A stretch of 64,000 nt of DNA from assembly GCF_041435495.1 (NCBI RefSeq), contig NZ_CP108644.1, positions 7,177,501 to 7,241,500 on the forward strand. Reading direction: 5' to 3'. The notes beneath the pieces were generated by a model. It saw only the letters and a list, made by a program, of their open reading frames with translations. It had not been told where the DNA came from and did not search any database. The stretch comes from Streptomyces sp. NBC_01116 (GTDB taxonomy: Bacteria > Actinomycetota > Actinomycetes > Streptomycetales > Streptomycetaceae). Below, one piece after another: positions 32,417-40,924 of this stretch (its first letter is position 1; each line of letters begins with the position of its first letter). A program made the position numbers and the translations under genes.

Positions 32417-34165
32417 ATGAGTCAGCAGGGGGAGAAGCCCGCCGCCCACGAGGACGACTGGTGGCGCAAGCTGTACGACGAGACCGCGCAGGACACCGGT
32501 CCCGGCCGTGCCGCCGACAGCCTCGACGACCGCTTCGACTCCGTGTCGGACACGGTGAGCAGCCCGGTGGGCAGGCCGGAGGACAGCCCGGTGGGCAGCC
32601 CGGTGGGCGACCACCGGGACACCGTGCGCGAGACCGTCCGGGATCCGCACGAGAACCCGTACGAGGACCCCTACGAGGACGCCTACGGGGACCCGTACGC
32701 CGACCGGTACGAGGAGCCGGACGCGGATGCGTACCGGCCGCCCGGGCAGAGCCGGCCCGTGGCGGCGCGGCGGGAGCCGTGGCCGGGACCGGTCCCGGCC
32801 GCCGCCCCGCCCCCTGTCCCGGCCCCTGTCCTGGATCCCGAGGCGGCTCCGGAGCGCATGCCCGACCCCCGGTCCGCCTGGGACCCGTACGCGAAGCGCG
32901 ACCGGCAGCCGGAGCGGACTGCTGATGCCGTGCCCGAGCGGAATCCGGTGCAGGAGCGGAATCCGGCGCCGGAGACGCGGTCGGTGCCGGAGTCCAGGTC
33001 GGCCGCGCCCGCCGGGCCGGAGCCGGTCGCACCCCGCACCACCGTCTTTCCCGCCCCCTGGGAGGCACCCGCGGGGCAGCCGGGTCCCCGGACGTTCGCC
33101 GCACCGCGCGTGCCGGAGGCGTCCGCGCCCGACCCCGCCCCCGACCCCGGCGCGCCGCACGCACCTCCGCCGGACCTCGCCGAGGCCGCCGCGGACGGCG
33201 GCCGGCCGACCGTCGGGCACCTCGGGGACCGGCCGCCCACCTACGACTCCGAGCCCGCGGCCCTGCCCTCCGCCACGTCGGAGAATCTGGACGGCCTCGG
33301 CCCCGACACCGTCCTGGACGGCGCGCGGTACGGGACGTACACCCTGCGCGCCGCCTCCGTACGCGGCGACTCCGCCCGCTTCCGCGGAGAACCCCGGCGC
33401 GACGGGCTGCTCACCGCCCGCTTCGGGGCCGCCGAGAGCGCCCTCGTGCTCGTGGCCGTGGCCGGCGGCAGACGGGACGGCGAAGCGGCCCACCTCGCCG
33501 CGGCCGACGCCTGCCGCTGGATCGGCGGGGCCGTCGCCCGTAGCCACATCCGGCTTTCCGAGGACATAAGAGCGGGCCGCCGGGGCGACCTGAAGGCCGG
33601 GCTGCACCGGCTCACCGACCGTACGTACGGCAAGCTGCGCGCCCGCGCCGCCGAACTCGGCGTCGCACCGGACGCGTACACCGCGAGCCTCCGCTGCCTC
33701 CTGCTGTCCGCCGACCCCGACTGCCGCACCCGGGTCTTCTTCGGCGTCGGCAGCGGCGGCCTCTTCCGCCTCCGCGACGGACTCTGGCAGGACCTGGAGC
33801 CCTTCGTCCCGGAGGGCGGCACCCGGCGGGCGGGCGACGAGCGGGAGGAGGGCCCCGACGGGGACCGGCTGACCATGGACCTCCAGATCACCGCGCCGCC
33901 GCCCCCGAACGCCGGGGGCCCCGCCCGGCAGCCCGCAGAGCCCTTCCGCTTCCGGGCCTCCGTGGCGCGGCCCGGCGACACGCTGCTGCTGTGCAGCAAC
34001 GGACTGGCCGAGCCGATGCGCGGCGAGGCCGGGCTCCCCGGCGAGCTCGCCGAGCGCTGGGGGAGCGGCGGACCGCCCGGACTGCCCGCCTTCCTCGCCG
34101 ACACCCAGCTCCGGATCAAGGGGTACGCCGACGACCGCACCTGCGCCGCCGTCTGGGAGGCGTAA
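32417..34165 (+). CDS. PPM/PP2C-type phosphatase-like protein with disordered N-terminal half
   Basis: A 582-residue protein. Residues 1 to about 300 are acidic and proline-rich, with short repeats (NPYEDPYEDAYGDPYADRYE) and no predicted fold. About 310-582 resembles a PP2C-like domain (LDGARYGTYTLRAASVRGDS, VLVAVAGGRRDGEAAHLAAA, FGVGSGGLFRLRDGLW, PGDTLLLCSNGL, DDRTCAAVWEA). Several metal-binding Asp residues of active PP2C enzymes are not obvious, so it may be a pseudo-phosphatase. GACAAT six bases before the ATG suggests a leaderless start. No transmembrane segment is seen. Confidence 0.75.
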   Translation: MSQQGEKPAAHEDDWWRKLYDETAQDTGPGRAADSLDDRFDSVSDTVSSPVGRPEDSPVGSPVGDHRDTVRETVRDPHENPYEDPYEDAYGDPYADRYEEPDADAYRPPGQSRPVAARREPWPGPVPAAAPPPVPAPVLDPEAAPERMPDPRSAWDPYAKRDRQPERTADAVPERNPVQERNPAPETRSVPESRSAAPAGPEPVAPRTTVFPAPWEAPAGQPGPRTFAAPRVPEASAPDPAPDPGAPHAPPPDLAEAAADGGRPTVGHLGDRPPTYDSEPAALPSATSENLDGLGPDTVLDGARYGTYTLRAASVRGDSARFRGEPRRDGLLTARFGAAESALVLVAVAGGRRDGEAAHLAAADACRWIGGAVARSHIRLSEDIRAGRRGDLKAGLHRLTDRTYGKLRARAAELGVAPDAYTASLRCLLLSADPDCRTRVFFGVGSGGLFRLRDGLWQDLEPFVPEGGTRRAGDEREEGPDGDRLTMDLQITAPPPPNAGGPARQPAEPFRFRASVARPGDTLLLCSNGLAEPMRGEAGLPGELAERWGSGGPPGLPAFLADTQLRIKGYADDRTCAAVWEA

Positions 34166-34277
34166 CCGCGCGCGCCGTGGGTTGATGGATTCCGGAGCCG
34201 GGCGGAACGGCGTTTCGTGCTCCGGAGTCCGGACAGCCGAAGTGCACGGAGCACGAGGCAAGGAAGGGTGCGCACCC

Positions 34278-36020
34278 ATGGCCAAGCAGAACGTGGCGGA
34301 GCAGTTCGTCGACATCCTCGCCAGGGCAGGCGTCAAACGCATGTACGGCGTTGTCGGCGACAGCCTGAACCCCGTCGTGGACGCCATCCGGCGTAACCCG
34401 GCCATCGACTGGGTCCACGTCCGGCACGAGGAGACCGCCGCCTTCGCGGCCGGTGCGGAAGCGCAGGTCACCGGAGCGCTCGCGGCCTGCGCCGGCTCCT
34501 GCGGCCCGGGCAACCTGCACCTGATCAACGGCCTGTACGACGCGCACCGCTCGATGGCCCCGGTCCTGGCCCTCGCCTCGCACATCCCCTCCAGCGAGAT
34601 CGGCCTCGGCTACTTCCAGGAGACCCATCCGGAGCTGCTGTTCCAGGAGTGCAGCCACTACAACGAGATGATCTCCAACCCGGAGCAGATGCCGAGGCTG
34701 CTCCAGACGGCGATCCAGCACGCCATCGGGCGCGGCGGCGTCAGCGTCGTCTCGATGCCGGGCGACATCGCCTCCAAACCCGCTCCGGAGAAAAGCATCG
34801 AGCACGCCCTCGTCACCGCGCGGCCGACCGTACGGCCCGGCGACGACGAGATCGACAAGCTCTGCCGCCTGGTGGACGAGGCCGGACGGGTGACGCTGTT
34901 CTGCGGCAGCGGCACGGCCGGGGCGCACGCCGAGGTCATGGAGTTCGCCGAGAAGATCAAGTCCCCGGTCGGTCACGCGCTGCGCGGCAAGGAGTGGATC
35001 CAGTACGACAATCCGTACGATGTCGGGATGAGCGGGCTGCTCGGTTACGGCGCCGCGTACGAGGCGACCAACGAGTGCGACCTCCTCGTCCTGCTCGGCA
35101 CGGACTTCCCGTACAACGCCTTCCTCCCGGACGACGTGAAGATCGTCCAGGTCGATGTGCGCCCCGAGCATCTCGGCCGCCGCTCCAAGCTCGACCTCGC
35201 GGTCTGGGGCGACGTGCGCGAGACCCTGCGCTGCCTGACGCCCCGGGTGAAGCCCAAGTCCGACCGCAAGTTCCTCGACCGGATGCTGAAGAAGCACGCG
35301 AACGCCCTGGAGGGCGTGGTCAAGGCCTACACCCGCAAGGTCGACAAGCACGTTCCGATCCATCCCGAGTACGTCGCGTCCGTGCTGGACGAGATGGCCG
35401 ACGAGGACGCCGTGTTCACCGTCGACACCGGCATGAACAACGTCTGGGCGGCCCGCTATCTGACACCCAACGGCAAGCGGCGGGTGATCGGTTCGTTCAG
35501 CCACGGCTCGATGGCCAACGCGCTGCCGCAGGCGATCGGCGCCCAGTTCACCGACCTGAACCGGCAGGTCGTCGCGATGTCCGGCGACGGCGGATTCTCC
35601 ATGCTGATGGGTGACTTCCTCACCCTGGTCCAGCACGACCTGCCGGTGAAGGTCGTCCTGTTCAACAACTCCTCGCTCGGCATGGTCGAGTTGGAGATGC
35701 TCGTCGCTGGCCTCCCCTCGTACGGGACGACCAACATGAACCCCGACTTCGCCGCCATCGCCCGCGCCGCCGGCGCCTACGGCGTACGCGTGGAGAAGCC
35801 CAAGCAGTTGCAGGGCGCGCTCAAGGACGCCTTCAAGCACAAGGGCCCCGCGCTCGTCGACGTGGTCACCGATCCGAACGCGCTCTCCATCCCGCCGAAG
35901 ATCAGCGCCGACATGGTCACCGGCTTCGCCCTCTCCGCCAGCAAGATCGTGCTCGACGGCGGCGTGGGCCGGATGCTCCAGATGGCCCGCTCCAACCTCC
36001 GTAACGTGCCGCGTCCCTAG
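34278..36020 (+). CDS. poxB: Thiamine diphosphate-dependent pyruvate oxidase/dehydrogenase (PoxB-like)
   Basis: Decarboxylates pyruvate to acetate and CO2, passing electrons to quinone (PoxB type) or oxygen. The 580-residue protein has the N-terminal PYR domain with the conserved Glu in HVRHEETAAFAAGAEAQVTG, a central FAD/regulatory domain, and the C-terminal ThDP motif GDGGFSMLMGDFLTLVQHDL to NN. Start ATG at 34278, with AAGGAAGG upstream. Its TAG stop forms part of a CTAG flanking a hairpin-like mobile element. Acetolactate synthase is an alternative within the family, but the overall pattern is closest to pyruvate dehydrogenase (quinone). Confidence 0.9.
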   Translation: MAKQNVAEQFVDILARAGVKRMYGVVGDSLNPVVDAIRRNPAIDWVHVRHEETAAFAAGAEAQVTGALAACAGSCGPGNLHLINGLYDAHRSMAPVLALASHIPSSEIGLGYFQETHPELLFQECSHYNEMISNPEQMPRLLQTAIQHAIGRGGVSVVSMPGDIASKPAPEKSIEHALVTARPTVRPGDDEIDKLCRLVDEAGRVTLFCGSGTAGAHAEVMEFAEKIKSPVGHALRGKEWIQYDNPYDVGMSGLLGYGAAYEATNECDLLVLLGTDFPYNAFLPDDVKIVQVDVRPEHLGRRSKLDLAVWGDVRETLRCLTPRVKPKSDRKFLDRMLKKHANALEGVVKAYTRKVDKHVPIHPEYVASVLDEMADEDAVFTVDTGMNNVWAARYLTPNGKRRVIGSFSHGSMANALPQAIGAQFTDLNRQVVAMSGDGGFSMLMGDFLTLVQHDLPVKVVLFNNSSLGMVELEMLVAGLPSYGTTNMNPDFAAIARAAGAYGVRVEKPKQLQGALKDAFKHKGPALVDVVTDPNALSIPPKISADMVTGFALSASKIVLDGGVGRMLQMARSNLRNVPRP

Positions 36021-36097
36021 ACCCTGTCGTCGAACTGCCGTCGTCGCCCGGAGGGCGGCCCTGCGGGGTCAGGCGGCAGTTCGACGACAGGGTCTAG
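36017..36097. mobile_element. MITE-like element flanked by CTAG, at the poxB stop codon
   Basis: A 73-bp element (36021-36093) with perfect 20-bp terminal inverted repeats, ACCCTGTCGTCGAACTGCCG and its complement, flanked on both sides by CTAG (36017-36020 and 36094-36097). A 4-bp YTAR target duplication is typical of IS5-group elements, so this is probably a non-autonomous derivative. The left CTAG contains the TAG stop of poxB, so insertion left the reading frame intact and supplies a strong terminator-like hairpin. Confidence 0.7.
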
Positions 36098-36242
36098 GTC
36101 CGACGAGGGGCCCACAGCGAGTGCACGGATGCGAACGTGAGTATGGATGCTCATGTGGCGACTCCCTGCGGACGGCAGGGTCGAGGTCGTCAGCAGAACC
36201 ATCACCGCACCGGGCGTACCGGCACTTCCAGGGAGATCCCAC

Positions 36243-36575
36243 ATGGCCAGGACCTCGCGCTCGATGCCGCAGAACCTCCGCCACTACCTGGCGAACCCTC
36301 TCGCTCTGGGATACCTGGGCGTTGTCCTCGCGGTGTGCCTGTGGGTCGCCGCGGACACCTACTTCGCCGCCTCCTCCGGAGACGCCGGTTTCGCCGGAGT
36401 GTGGGCCTTCCTGGTGACCGCCCCGACCTCCCTGCTGGTCCCCTTCACGGGCCCCGTGGGCCTGATCGCGATCCCGGTCGGTGCCATCGTCCAGGCCTTC
36501 GCGCTCGGTGCCCTGTACCGCCACGTCACCGAGCGGCGCGCCCACGGCACCGGGAACGGCGTCATCAGCGCCTGA
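36243..36575 (+). CDS. SCO4225 family small membrane protein
   Basis: A 110-residue protein with three hydrophobic stretches: LALGYLGVVLAVCLWVAADT, AGVWAFLVTAPTSLLVPF and VGLIAIPVGAIVQAFALGAL. It ends with a basic cytoplasmic tail. This pattern and the NLRHYLANPLALGY start match a Streptomyces family of unknown function. ATG with AGGGAGA upstream. It stands alone after the MITE-like element. Confidence 0.75.
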   Translation: MARTSRSMPQNLRHYLANPLALGYLGVVLAVCLWVAADTYFAASSGDAGFAGVWAFLVTAPTSLLVPFTGPVGLIAIPVGAIVQAFALGALYRHVTERRAHGTGNGVISA

Positions 36576-36628
36576 AGCCCCTGCACCCCGCCTGCCGGCG
36601 GTCCGCGACCGCGAGAAGAATGGACGGC

Positions 36629-36832
36629 ATGTCGACGTGCAAGAAGTGCGGTGCCCAGAAGCGCCGTTGGCCTCGCTCCTGCTCCCGGTGCCGTTCCGGG
36701 GTGGTGGACAGGGCGGACAAGGGGGAGGCGGCGATGGACACCGCCGAGCTGGCCGCAGAGGTGGGGCTGCTCGGATGGATCGCGCGGGGCTTCATGGCGG
36801 TCGTCCGGATGGCGCTGCGTGCGATCGGCTGA
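36629..36832 (+). CDS. Small zinc-knuckle protein with hydrophobic C-terminus
   Basis: A 67-residue protein with four Cys near the N-terminus (MSTCKKCGAQKRRWPRSCSR and a further C; two CxxC pairs). This is a probable zinc ribbon, followed by an amphipathic or membrane-associating C-terminal segment LLGWIARGFMAVVRMALRA. An ATG nine bases upstream (36620) is an alternative start. Function unknown. The following gene also encodes a Cys-rich protein. Confidence 0.6.
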   Translation: MSTCKKCGAQKRRWPRSCSRCRSGVVDRADKGEAAMDTAELAAEVGLLGWIARGFMAVVRMALRAIG

Positions 36833-36939
36833 CCGGCAGCGGGAGTTCGGATCTGCCTAAGCTGAACCTCACGCGTTCGTCCACATGTCGCCCTGCGGCT
36901 GCGGCCGGGCGTGAGAGTGACCGGGGACGAGGAGAAGTC

Positions 36940-37416
36940 ATGCGGTGTGCGTACTGCCGGCGTGAGGTCATGTGCCGGCCGCCGGCGTTCGGCGGCCCGC
37001 CCTGCCTGGGGCAGATCCATGTGCACAGCAACGAGGAGGCATGCTTCCCCGAGCGGGGGGCGGCCGGCTCGAAGGCATGGCCTCCTGGCGGGTGCGGCTG
37101 CAAGGCCCGGGACCTGAAGGCAGGCGTGAGCGACCTGCCTCCTCCGCCTTCCCCGCCGAGGGCCGGTGCGGCACGACTGACCGAGGCCGGGAAGGCGTTC
37201 CTCGGTCTCGCACCGGGCGCGGGGGTGAACGTCGTCGAGCTGCCGGACGGTGCGGGGGTGTGTGTCGTACAGACCGGGCGTGGCGGCGGCAAGGCGTACG
37301 TCGCACCGGACCGGACCATCCTGTTCGTTCCGTCCGGCATGGACTTCGACACCGGGCTCGCGGCGTTCCTCGGTGGCGCACGAACCCCCGCGAGAGGGTT
37401 CGAGGACAGGACCTGA
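36940..37416 (+). CDS. Cys-rich hypothetical protein
   Basis: A 158-residue soluble protein. The N-terminal 60 residues have about eight Cys and two His (MRCAYCRREVMCRPPAFGGP, GQIHVHSNEEACF, GGCGCKARD), suggesting one or two zinc sites. The C-terminal part is a small alpha/beta region: VNVVELPDGAGVCVVQTGRG, YVAPDRTILFVPSGMDFDTG. No family is recognised. The start is supported by GAGGAGAAGTC just before the ATG. Confidence 0.65.
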   Translation: MRCAYCRREVMCRPPAFGGPPCLGQIHVHSNEEACFPERGAAGSKAWPPGGCGCKARDLKAGVSDLPPPPSPPRAGAARLTEAGKAFLGLAPGAGVNVVELPDGAGVCVVQTGRGGGKAYVAPDRTILFVPSGMDFDTGLAAFLGGARTPARGFEDRT

Positions 37417-37456
37417 CGCCTCTCGTCCGGGTCCGGCCGACGCCCCTCGGAGGGGG

Positions 37457-37891
37457 TCAGCAGTCGTGGTCGACCAGGTCGAAGGAGGCGTAGTGGTCGG
37501 CGGTGTAGTAGTCCTCCTCCACCTGCTCGCCGGTGACGATCCGGCGCGCGCCGCGCGTGTCGGAGCCGGGGGTCACGACCGTGTACTCGTGGTAGTAGCC
37601 GGTGGACTGGCCGGGCAGCAGACCCTCGCGGTTCTGGAAGACGGTGCCGTCCTGCTCGAACGGGAACGGCCCGCCCTGCTCGATGAGATCCAGGGTGTCG
37701 TGCGCCTGGGACGGCAGCGCGGAATGGCAGATGCTGCCCACCGCGGCGGCCCGGAAGGCGGTCGCGGAGTGGGAGGTGGGGGCGGCGGTCGGGGTGGTCG
37801 CCTGGGCCGCGACCGGACCCGAGGCGAGGAGGGCGACGGACAGGAGGGCGGCCGAGCCGCCGAGCCGGGTGATGCGTGGGGGGATGCGCAT
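37457..37891 (-). CDS. Secreted guanyl-specific ribonuclease (RNase Sa type)
   Basis: An extracellular RNase cleaving after G. The 144-residue precursor has a signal peptide (GGSAALLSVALLASGPVAAQ) and a mature domain close to RNase Sa: CHSALPSQAHDTLDLIEQGG, FEQDGTVFQNREGLLPGQS, GYYHEYTVVTPGSDTRGARR and EDYYTADHYASFDLVDHDC. The catalytic Glu (FQNREG), Arg (ARRI) and His (DHYA) are present, as are the two Cys of the disulfide. No barstar-like inhibitor gene lies next to it. Confidence 0.93.
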   Translation of the reverse strand: MRIPPRITRLGGSAALLSVALLASGPVAAQATTPTAAPTSHSATAFRAAAVGSICHSALPSQAHDTLDLIEQGGPFPFEQDGTVFQNREGLLPGQSTGYYHEYTVVTPGSDTRGARRIVTGEQVEEDYYTADHYASFDLVDHDC

Positions 37892-38133
37892 GCCATCATG
37901 ATGACGCGCGTAGAAGCTGGGCCGTCAACTCCAACTCGGCCGTATTCGCCGGACGTTAACCGAAGCTGCGCCTCTGTGGTGATGGCGTGCGCGGGTGGGA
38001 TGTTCCGTGCGCCCCTCGCCGCTCCCGATCGTTCACCTCTTGACGATTCCACAAGCGTGACCGTGTGCGTACAAGGGCATGCATCCCGTGAGGCTGTTCG
38101 ACGGGCGGCCGGATCAGAGGAGGTCGGTTCACT

Positions 38134-38613
38134 GTGCGGGCGGGGGAAATGGCGAAGCGTCAGAAAAGGACAACGGTCATCGAGGGGCGCGGCCCCCGGG
38201 GCCGGAGACCGGGCGAGGCGTCACCGCCGGCCCGGATGCGCCGGAGGGTGGGTCACACCGAGCGGTCGGCGGTGGGCGAAGTGCGCCGGGAGCTGCGGGA
38301 GTTCCTCCGGCATCGCTCCGACGAGGAGCAGACCGAGGCGGCGGAGCTGCTGGTGAGCGAACTGGTGACCAACGCCCTCATCCACACCCGGCACGGGGCC
38401 GTGGTCACCGCCACGGCGACGCCCGCCCGGCTGCGTGTGGAGGTCCAGGACTTCGCGTCGGAGGATCTGCCCGCGCCGTACGTACCGAACGCCGACGACG
38501 GTACGCACGGCAGGGGCCTGATCCTGGTCCGGAGCCTGGCCGACGCCTGGGGCGTGGAGGCACAGGCCCTGGGCAAGGTCGTCTGGTTCGAGCTGCACGG
38601 CGGAAGGCCCTGA
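38134..38613 (+). CDS. HATPase_c anti-sigma factor-like ATP-binding protein
   Basis: A 159-residue regulator with the GHKL ATPase fold of the RsbW/SpoIIAB group: N box AAELLVSELVTNALIHTRHG and G box DGTHGRGLILVRSLADAWGV. Such Streptomyces proteins act as serine kinases or binders of anti-sigma antagonists. Start: the GTG at 38134 has AGGAGG about ten bases upstream; an ATG at 38149 (MAKRQKRTT) is the alternative. The basic N-terminal 35 residues are not part of the domain. Confidence 0.85.
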   Translation: MRAGEMAKRQKRTTVIEGRGPRGRRPGEASPPARMRRRVGHTERSAVGEVRRELREFLRHRSDEEQTEAAELLVSELVTNALIHTRHGAVVTATATPARLRVEVQDFASEDLPAPYVPNADDGTHGRGLILVRSLADAWGVEAQALGKVVWFELHGGRP

Positions 38614-38625
38614 GGGCCCTCCGCC
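38599..38625. terminator. Bidirectional hairpin between convergent genes
   Basis: GGCGGAAGGCCC pairs with GGGCCCTCCGCC (one bulge) across the stop codon of the ATPase gene, 12 bases before the stop of the convergent DUF2637 gene. Confidence 0.5.
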
Positions 38626-38636
38626 GCGAGGCGGGC

Positions 38637-39737
38637 TCAGCCGAACTGCTGCTCCAGATCCTTCAGTTTCTGTTCCAGCGAGTCGAGGCGGGGGAGCGTC
38701 TGGGTGTCGTCCTCGGCGGTGAGGTCGACGGTCCGCGGGTCACTTCCCCGGCCCGGGGCGTCCAGGCTCTTCGAACCCGAACCGTCCGCCTGCTTCGGGC
38801 CGACGGCTTGCAGGGATGGCCGGGGTCGCAGAGGCAGCTGACCCGGCTCCGCTATGGCGGGCTCCGCGACGGCCGGCGCCGCGCCGCCCGAGGCCGGGGC
38901 GAGAGCGGGCACGTCCACCTGCCGGTCGCCCCGTCCACCGCGCCCCCAGACCCGGTTCTGCCGGTTCAGGGCCTTGATGCGGGCCCGGTCCAGCTTCTCC
39001 TGGTCGCGTCGGCGTAGCCGGTCCTGCTCGCGCTCCCTGCGGTCCTCCCGCACCTCGTCCACCGCCTCGTCCAGGGTGCGGACGCCCTCCAGGAGCATCA
39101 GCGACCAGGCGCCGAAGGTCTCCCTGGGCGCCCGCAGCCAGCGGACGATCCGGATCTGCGGCAACGGACGGGGCACCAGGCCCTGTTCGCGCAGTGCGGC
39201 GCGCCGGGTCTGCTTCAGCGCGCGGTCGAAGAGCACCGCGGCCGAGAGGGACATCCCCGCGAAGAAATGCGGCGCGCCCGCGTGGTCCATGCCCCGGGGG
39301 GCGTGCACCCAGTTGAACCAGGCGGCGGCCCCGGCGAACGTCCACACCAGGAGCCGGGAGCCGAGCGCCGCGTCTCCGTGGCTCGCCTCCCGTACGGCCA
39401 GCACGGAACAGAACATCGCGGCGCCGTCCAGTCCGAACGGGACCAGGTACTCCCAGCCTCCGGTGAGGCTCAGGTTCTGCCGGCCGAAGCCGACGAGCCC
39501 GTGGAAGGAGAGCGCGGCGGCGACCGCCGCGCAGCAGAACAGCAGGACGTAACTGGCGGTGGCGTACAGCGCTTCCTTGCGTCTGCGGCGCTCCTCGCTG
39601 CGTTCCCAGGAGTCGTCGGCCGCGGCCTTGCCGGCGGCACGCTTGCCGCGTGCGACCACCGTCACCGCCGCCATGACCCCCACGAGCAGTACGGCGCCCG
39701 GAAGCAGCCAGTCAAGCGATATGTCGGTCAGTCTCAT
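38637..39737 (-). CDS. DUF2637 domain membrane protein
   Basis: A 366-residue protein with an N-terminal membrane domain of about five helices: WLLPGAVLLVGVMAAVTVVA, ATASYVLLFCCAAVAAALSF, YLVPFGLDGAAMFCSVLAVR, WTFAGAAAWFNWVHAPRG and FFAGMSLSAAVLFDRAL. A charged coiled-coil-like region follows (about 235-280) and then an acidic C-terminus. DUF2637 includes SpdB-type spread proteins of conjugative elements but also many chromosomal proteins; no other plasmid genes are nearby. AAGGGA precedes the ATG. Confidence 0.87.
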   Translation of the reverse strand: MRLTDISLDWLLPGAVLLVGVMAAVTVVARGKRAAGKAAADDSWERSEERRRRKEALYATASYVLLFCCAAVAAALSFHGLVGFGRQNLSLTGGWEYLVPFGLDGAAMFCSVLAVREASHGDAALGSRLLVWTFAGAAAWFNWVHAPRGMDHAGAPHFFAGMSLSAAVLFDRALKQTRRAALREQGLVPRPLPQIRIVRWLRAPRETFGAWSLMLLEGVRTLDEAVDEVREDRREREQDRLRRRDQEKLDRARIKALNRQNRVWGRGGRGDRQVDVPALAPASGGAAPAVAEPAIAEPGQLPLRPRPSLQAVGPKQADGSGSKSLDAPGRGSDPRTVDLTAEDDTQTLPRLDSLEQKLKDLEQQFG

Positions 39738-39929
39738 GCGCGGTCCCTTGCGTCACGTAGGGCGTTTCGTGCGCCATCGTGACGGAATTCCCGTCCCGCT
39801 CCGGTGGTTTCGGGACAAGAGCACGCCATGGGGGTGGGAGAGGCTATCGATGGGTGGAATCTTGTCGAACGGCCGCCCGGTGAAGCCGAGTTGCGTTCGA
39901 TTCCACGTCATCCGGACGGGCGGTGTGGA

Positions 39930-40778
39930 TCAGGAAGCTGCCGCGAGCTTCCGTACCCGGTCCGCGTCGCATGTACGCGGGCAGGTCACACAGGTGTCCT
40001 CGGGGCGCAGGGTGTAGAAGAGGCAGCAGCTCGCCCGGTCCCGGGTCGGCAGCGACCGGCCGTCGGGCCCGGTCAGCTCGCGGAAGCCCGCGGTGCCGAC
40101 GTACGGCTTCGTCGTGCCGGGGAGCAGTAGCTCCAGCTCGGCCATGGCGCGGCGCTCCTCGCCCAGCAGGTGCGCGATGTACCAGAGGCCCTCGACGATC
40201 TCGTCCGTCGCCATCCCCCACAGGGCCCGCTTCCCGCGCCGCATGCGCGGCCCGAAGCCCTCCAGCACCGGACCGAGGTGCTCGGTCAGGGAGGCCAGGA
40301 CCTCGGCCCGCAGCGCCGCCTCGTCCGCGACGACCCGGGCCCCGGGCAGCGCCGCCGCCGGGTCGTCCGGCAGGCAGGCGAATTCCCGGACCCGCACGGT
40401 CAGGTGTCCCAGTGCCCGCTGGAAGGCCACGTCCTCGACCGGGACGCGTGGCACCCTGCGCTGAAGGAACCACGGCACCGTCACCAGCAGGCAGGCGGGC
40501 CAGGCGTACCGGTGCAGACCGAAGCTCGCCACCACGTCCGGGCGGGCCTGCTGCCCGTAGTCGCGCAGCACCTGGGCGTTGTCCCAGGCGAGGAAGGCGT
40601 CCACGGCGTGGCCGCCGGCGGCCAGCTCCGCCGCGCCGACCCAGCCCGCTCCGGACGGGGCCACGGCGTCGCCGTCGAGCACGTCGGCCCGCAGACCGGG
40701 GAATACCTCGGTCAGGCGGGCGTACGCGGCGGTCACGGGGGACGTCGCGGTGCCGGTGAACGGCGGGGAGAGGGTCAT
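39930..40778 (-). CDS. FhuF-like [2Fe-2S] siderophore-iron reductase
   Basis: A 282-residue cytoplasmic protein ending with the FhuF-type cluster motif: C251, C252, C263, C266 (SCCLFYTLRPEDTCVTCP). FhuF proteins release iron from imported ferric siderophores by reduction. The rest of the chain shows the ferric iron reductase pattern YAWPACLLVTVPWFLQRRVP and LWGMATDEIVEGLWYIAHLL. A perfect iron box lies 31 bases upstream, so expression is expected to be repressed by an IdeR/DmdR1-type regulator under iron-replete conditions. A GTG 12 bases upstream is a possible alternative start. Confidence 0.87.
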   Translation of the reverse strand: MTLSPPFTGTATSPVTAAYARLTEVFPGLRADVLDGDAVAPSGAGWVGAAELAAGGHAVDAFLAWDNAQVLRDYGQQARPDVVASFGLHRYAWPACLLVTVPWFLQRRVPRVPVEDVAFQRALGHLTVRVREFACLPDDPAAALPGARVVADEAALRAEVLASLTEHLGPVLEGFGPRMRRGKRALWGMATDEIVEGLWYIAHLLGEERRAMAELELLLPGTTKPYVGTAGFRELTGPDGRSLPTRDRASCCLFYTLRPEDTCVTCPRTCDADRVRKLAAAS

Positions 40779-40808
40779 GCAGGGGACCACCGAATCGGGA
40801 TCGTTTGC

Positions 40809-40827
40809 AGGTAAGGCTAACCTTACC
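40809..40827. promoter_or_regulatory. Iron box (IdeR/DmdR1-type operator)
   Basis: AGGTAAGGCTAACCTTACC is a 19-bp dyad that matches the actinobacterial iron-box consensus. It sits 31 bases upstream of the FhuF-like gene and about 100 bases upstream of the divergent GntR gene, so it could also influence the latter. Confidence 0.85.
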
Positions 40828-40924
40828 CGATGCCATCGATGTTTGAACCGCAGCCTCCTGCCTCTATCGTGCACAGGAGGTCCGGCGCACGCGAGTCGGC
40901 CCGCGGCAGGCGGAGGAGGTCCGG

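Noticed and set aside
36098..36242. Short His-rich minus-strand ORF (MSIHTHVRIRAL) after the MITE as a histidine leader peptide
   Set aside because: No His biosynthesis gene lies downstream, its frame runs into the MITE, and the ribosome binding site is poor.
38637..39737. DUF2637 protein as a sign of an integrated conjugative element
   Set aside because: No integrase, TraB-like translocase, att repeats or replication genes were seen nearby, and DUF2637 also occurs in ordinary chromosomal genes.
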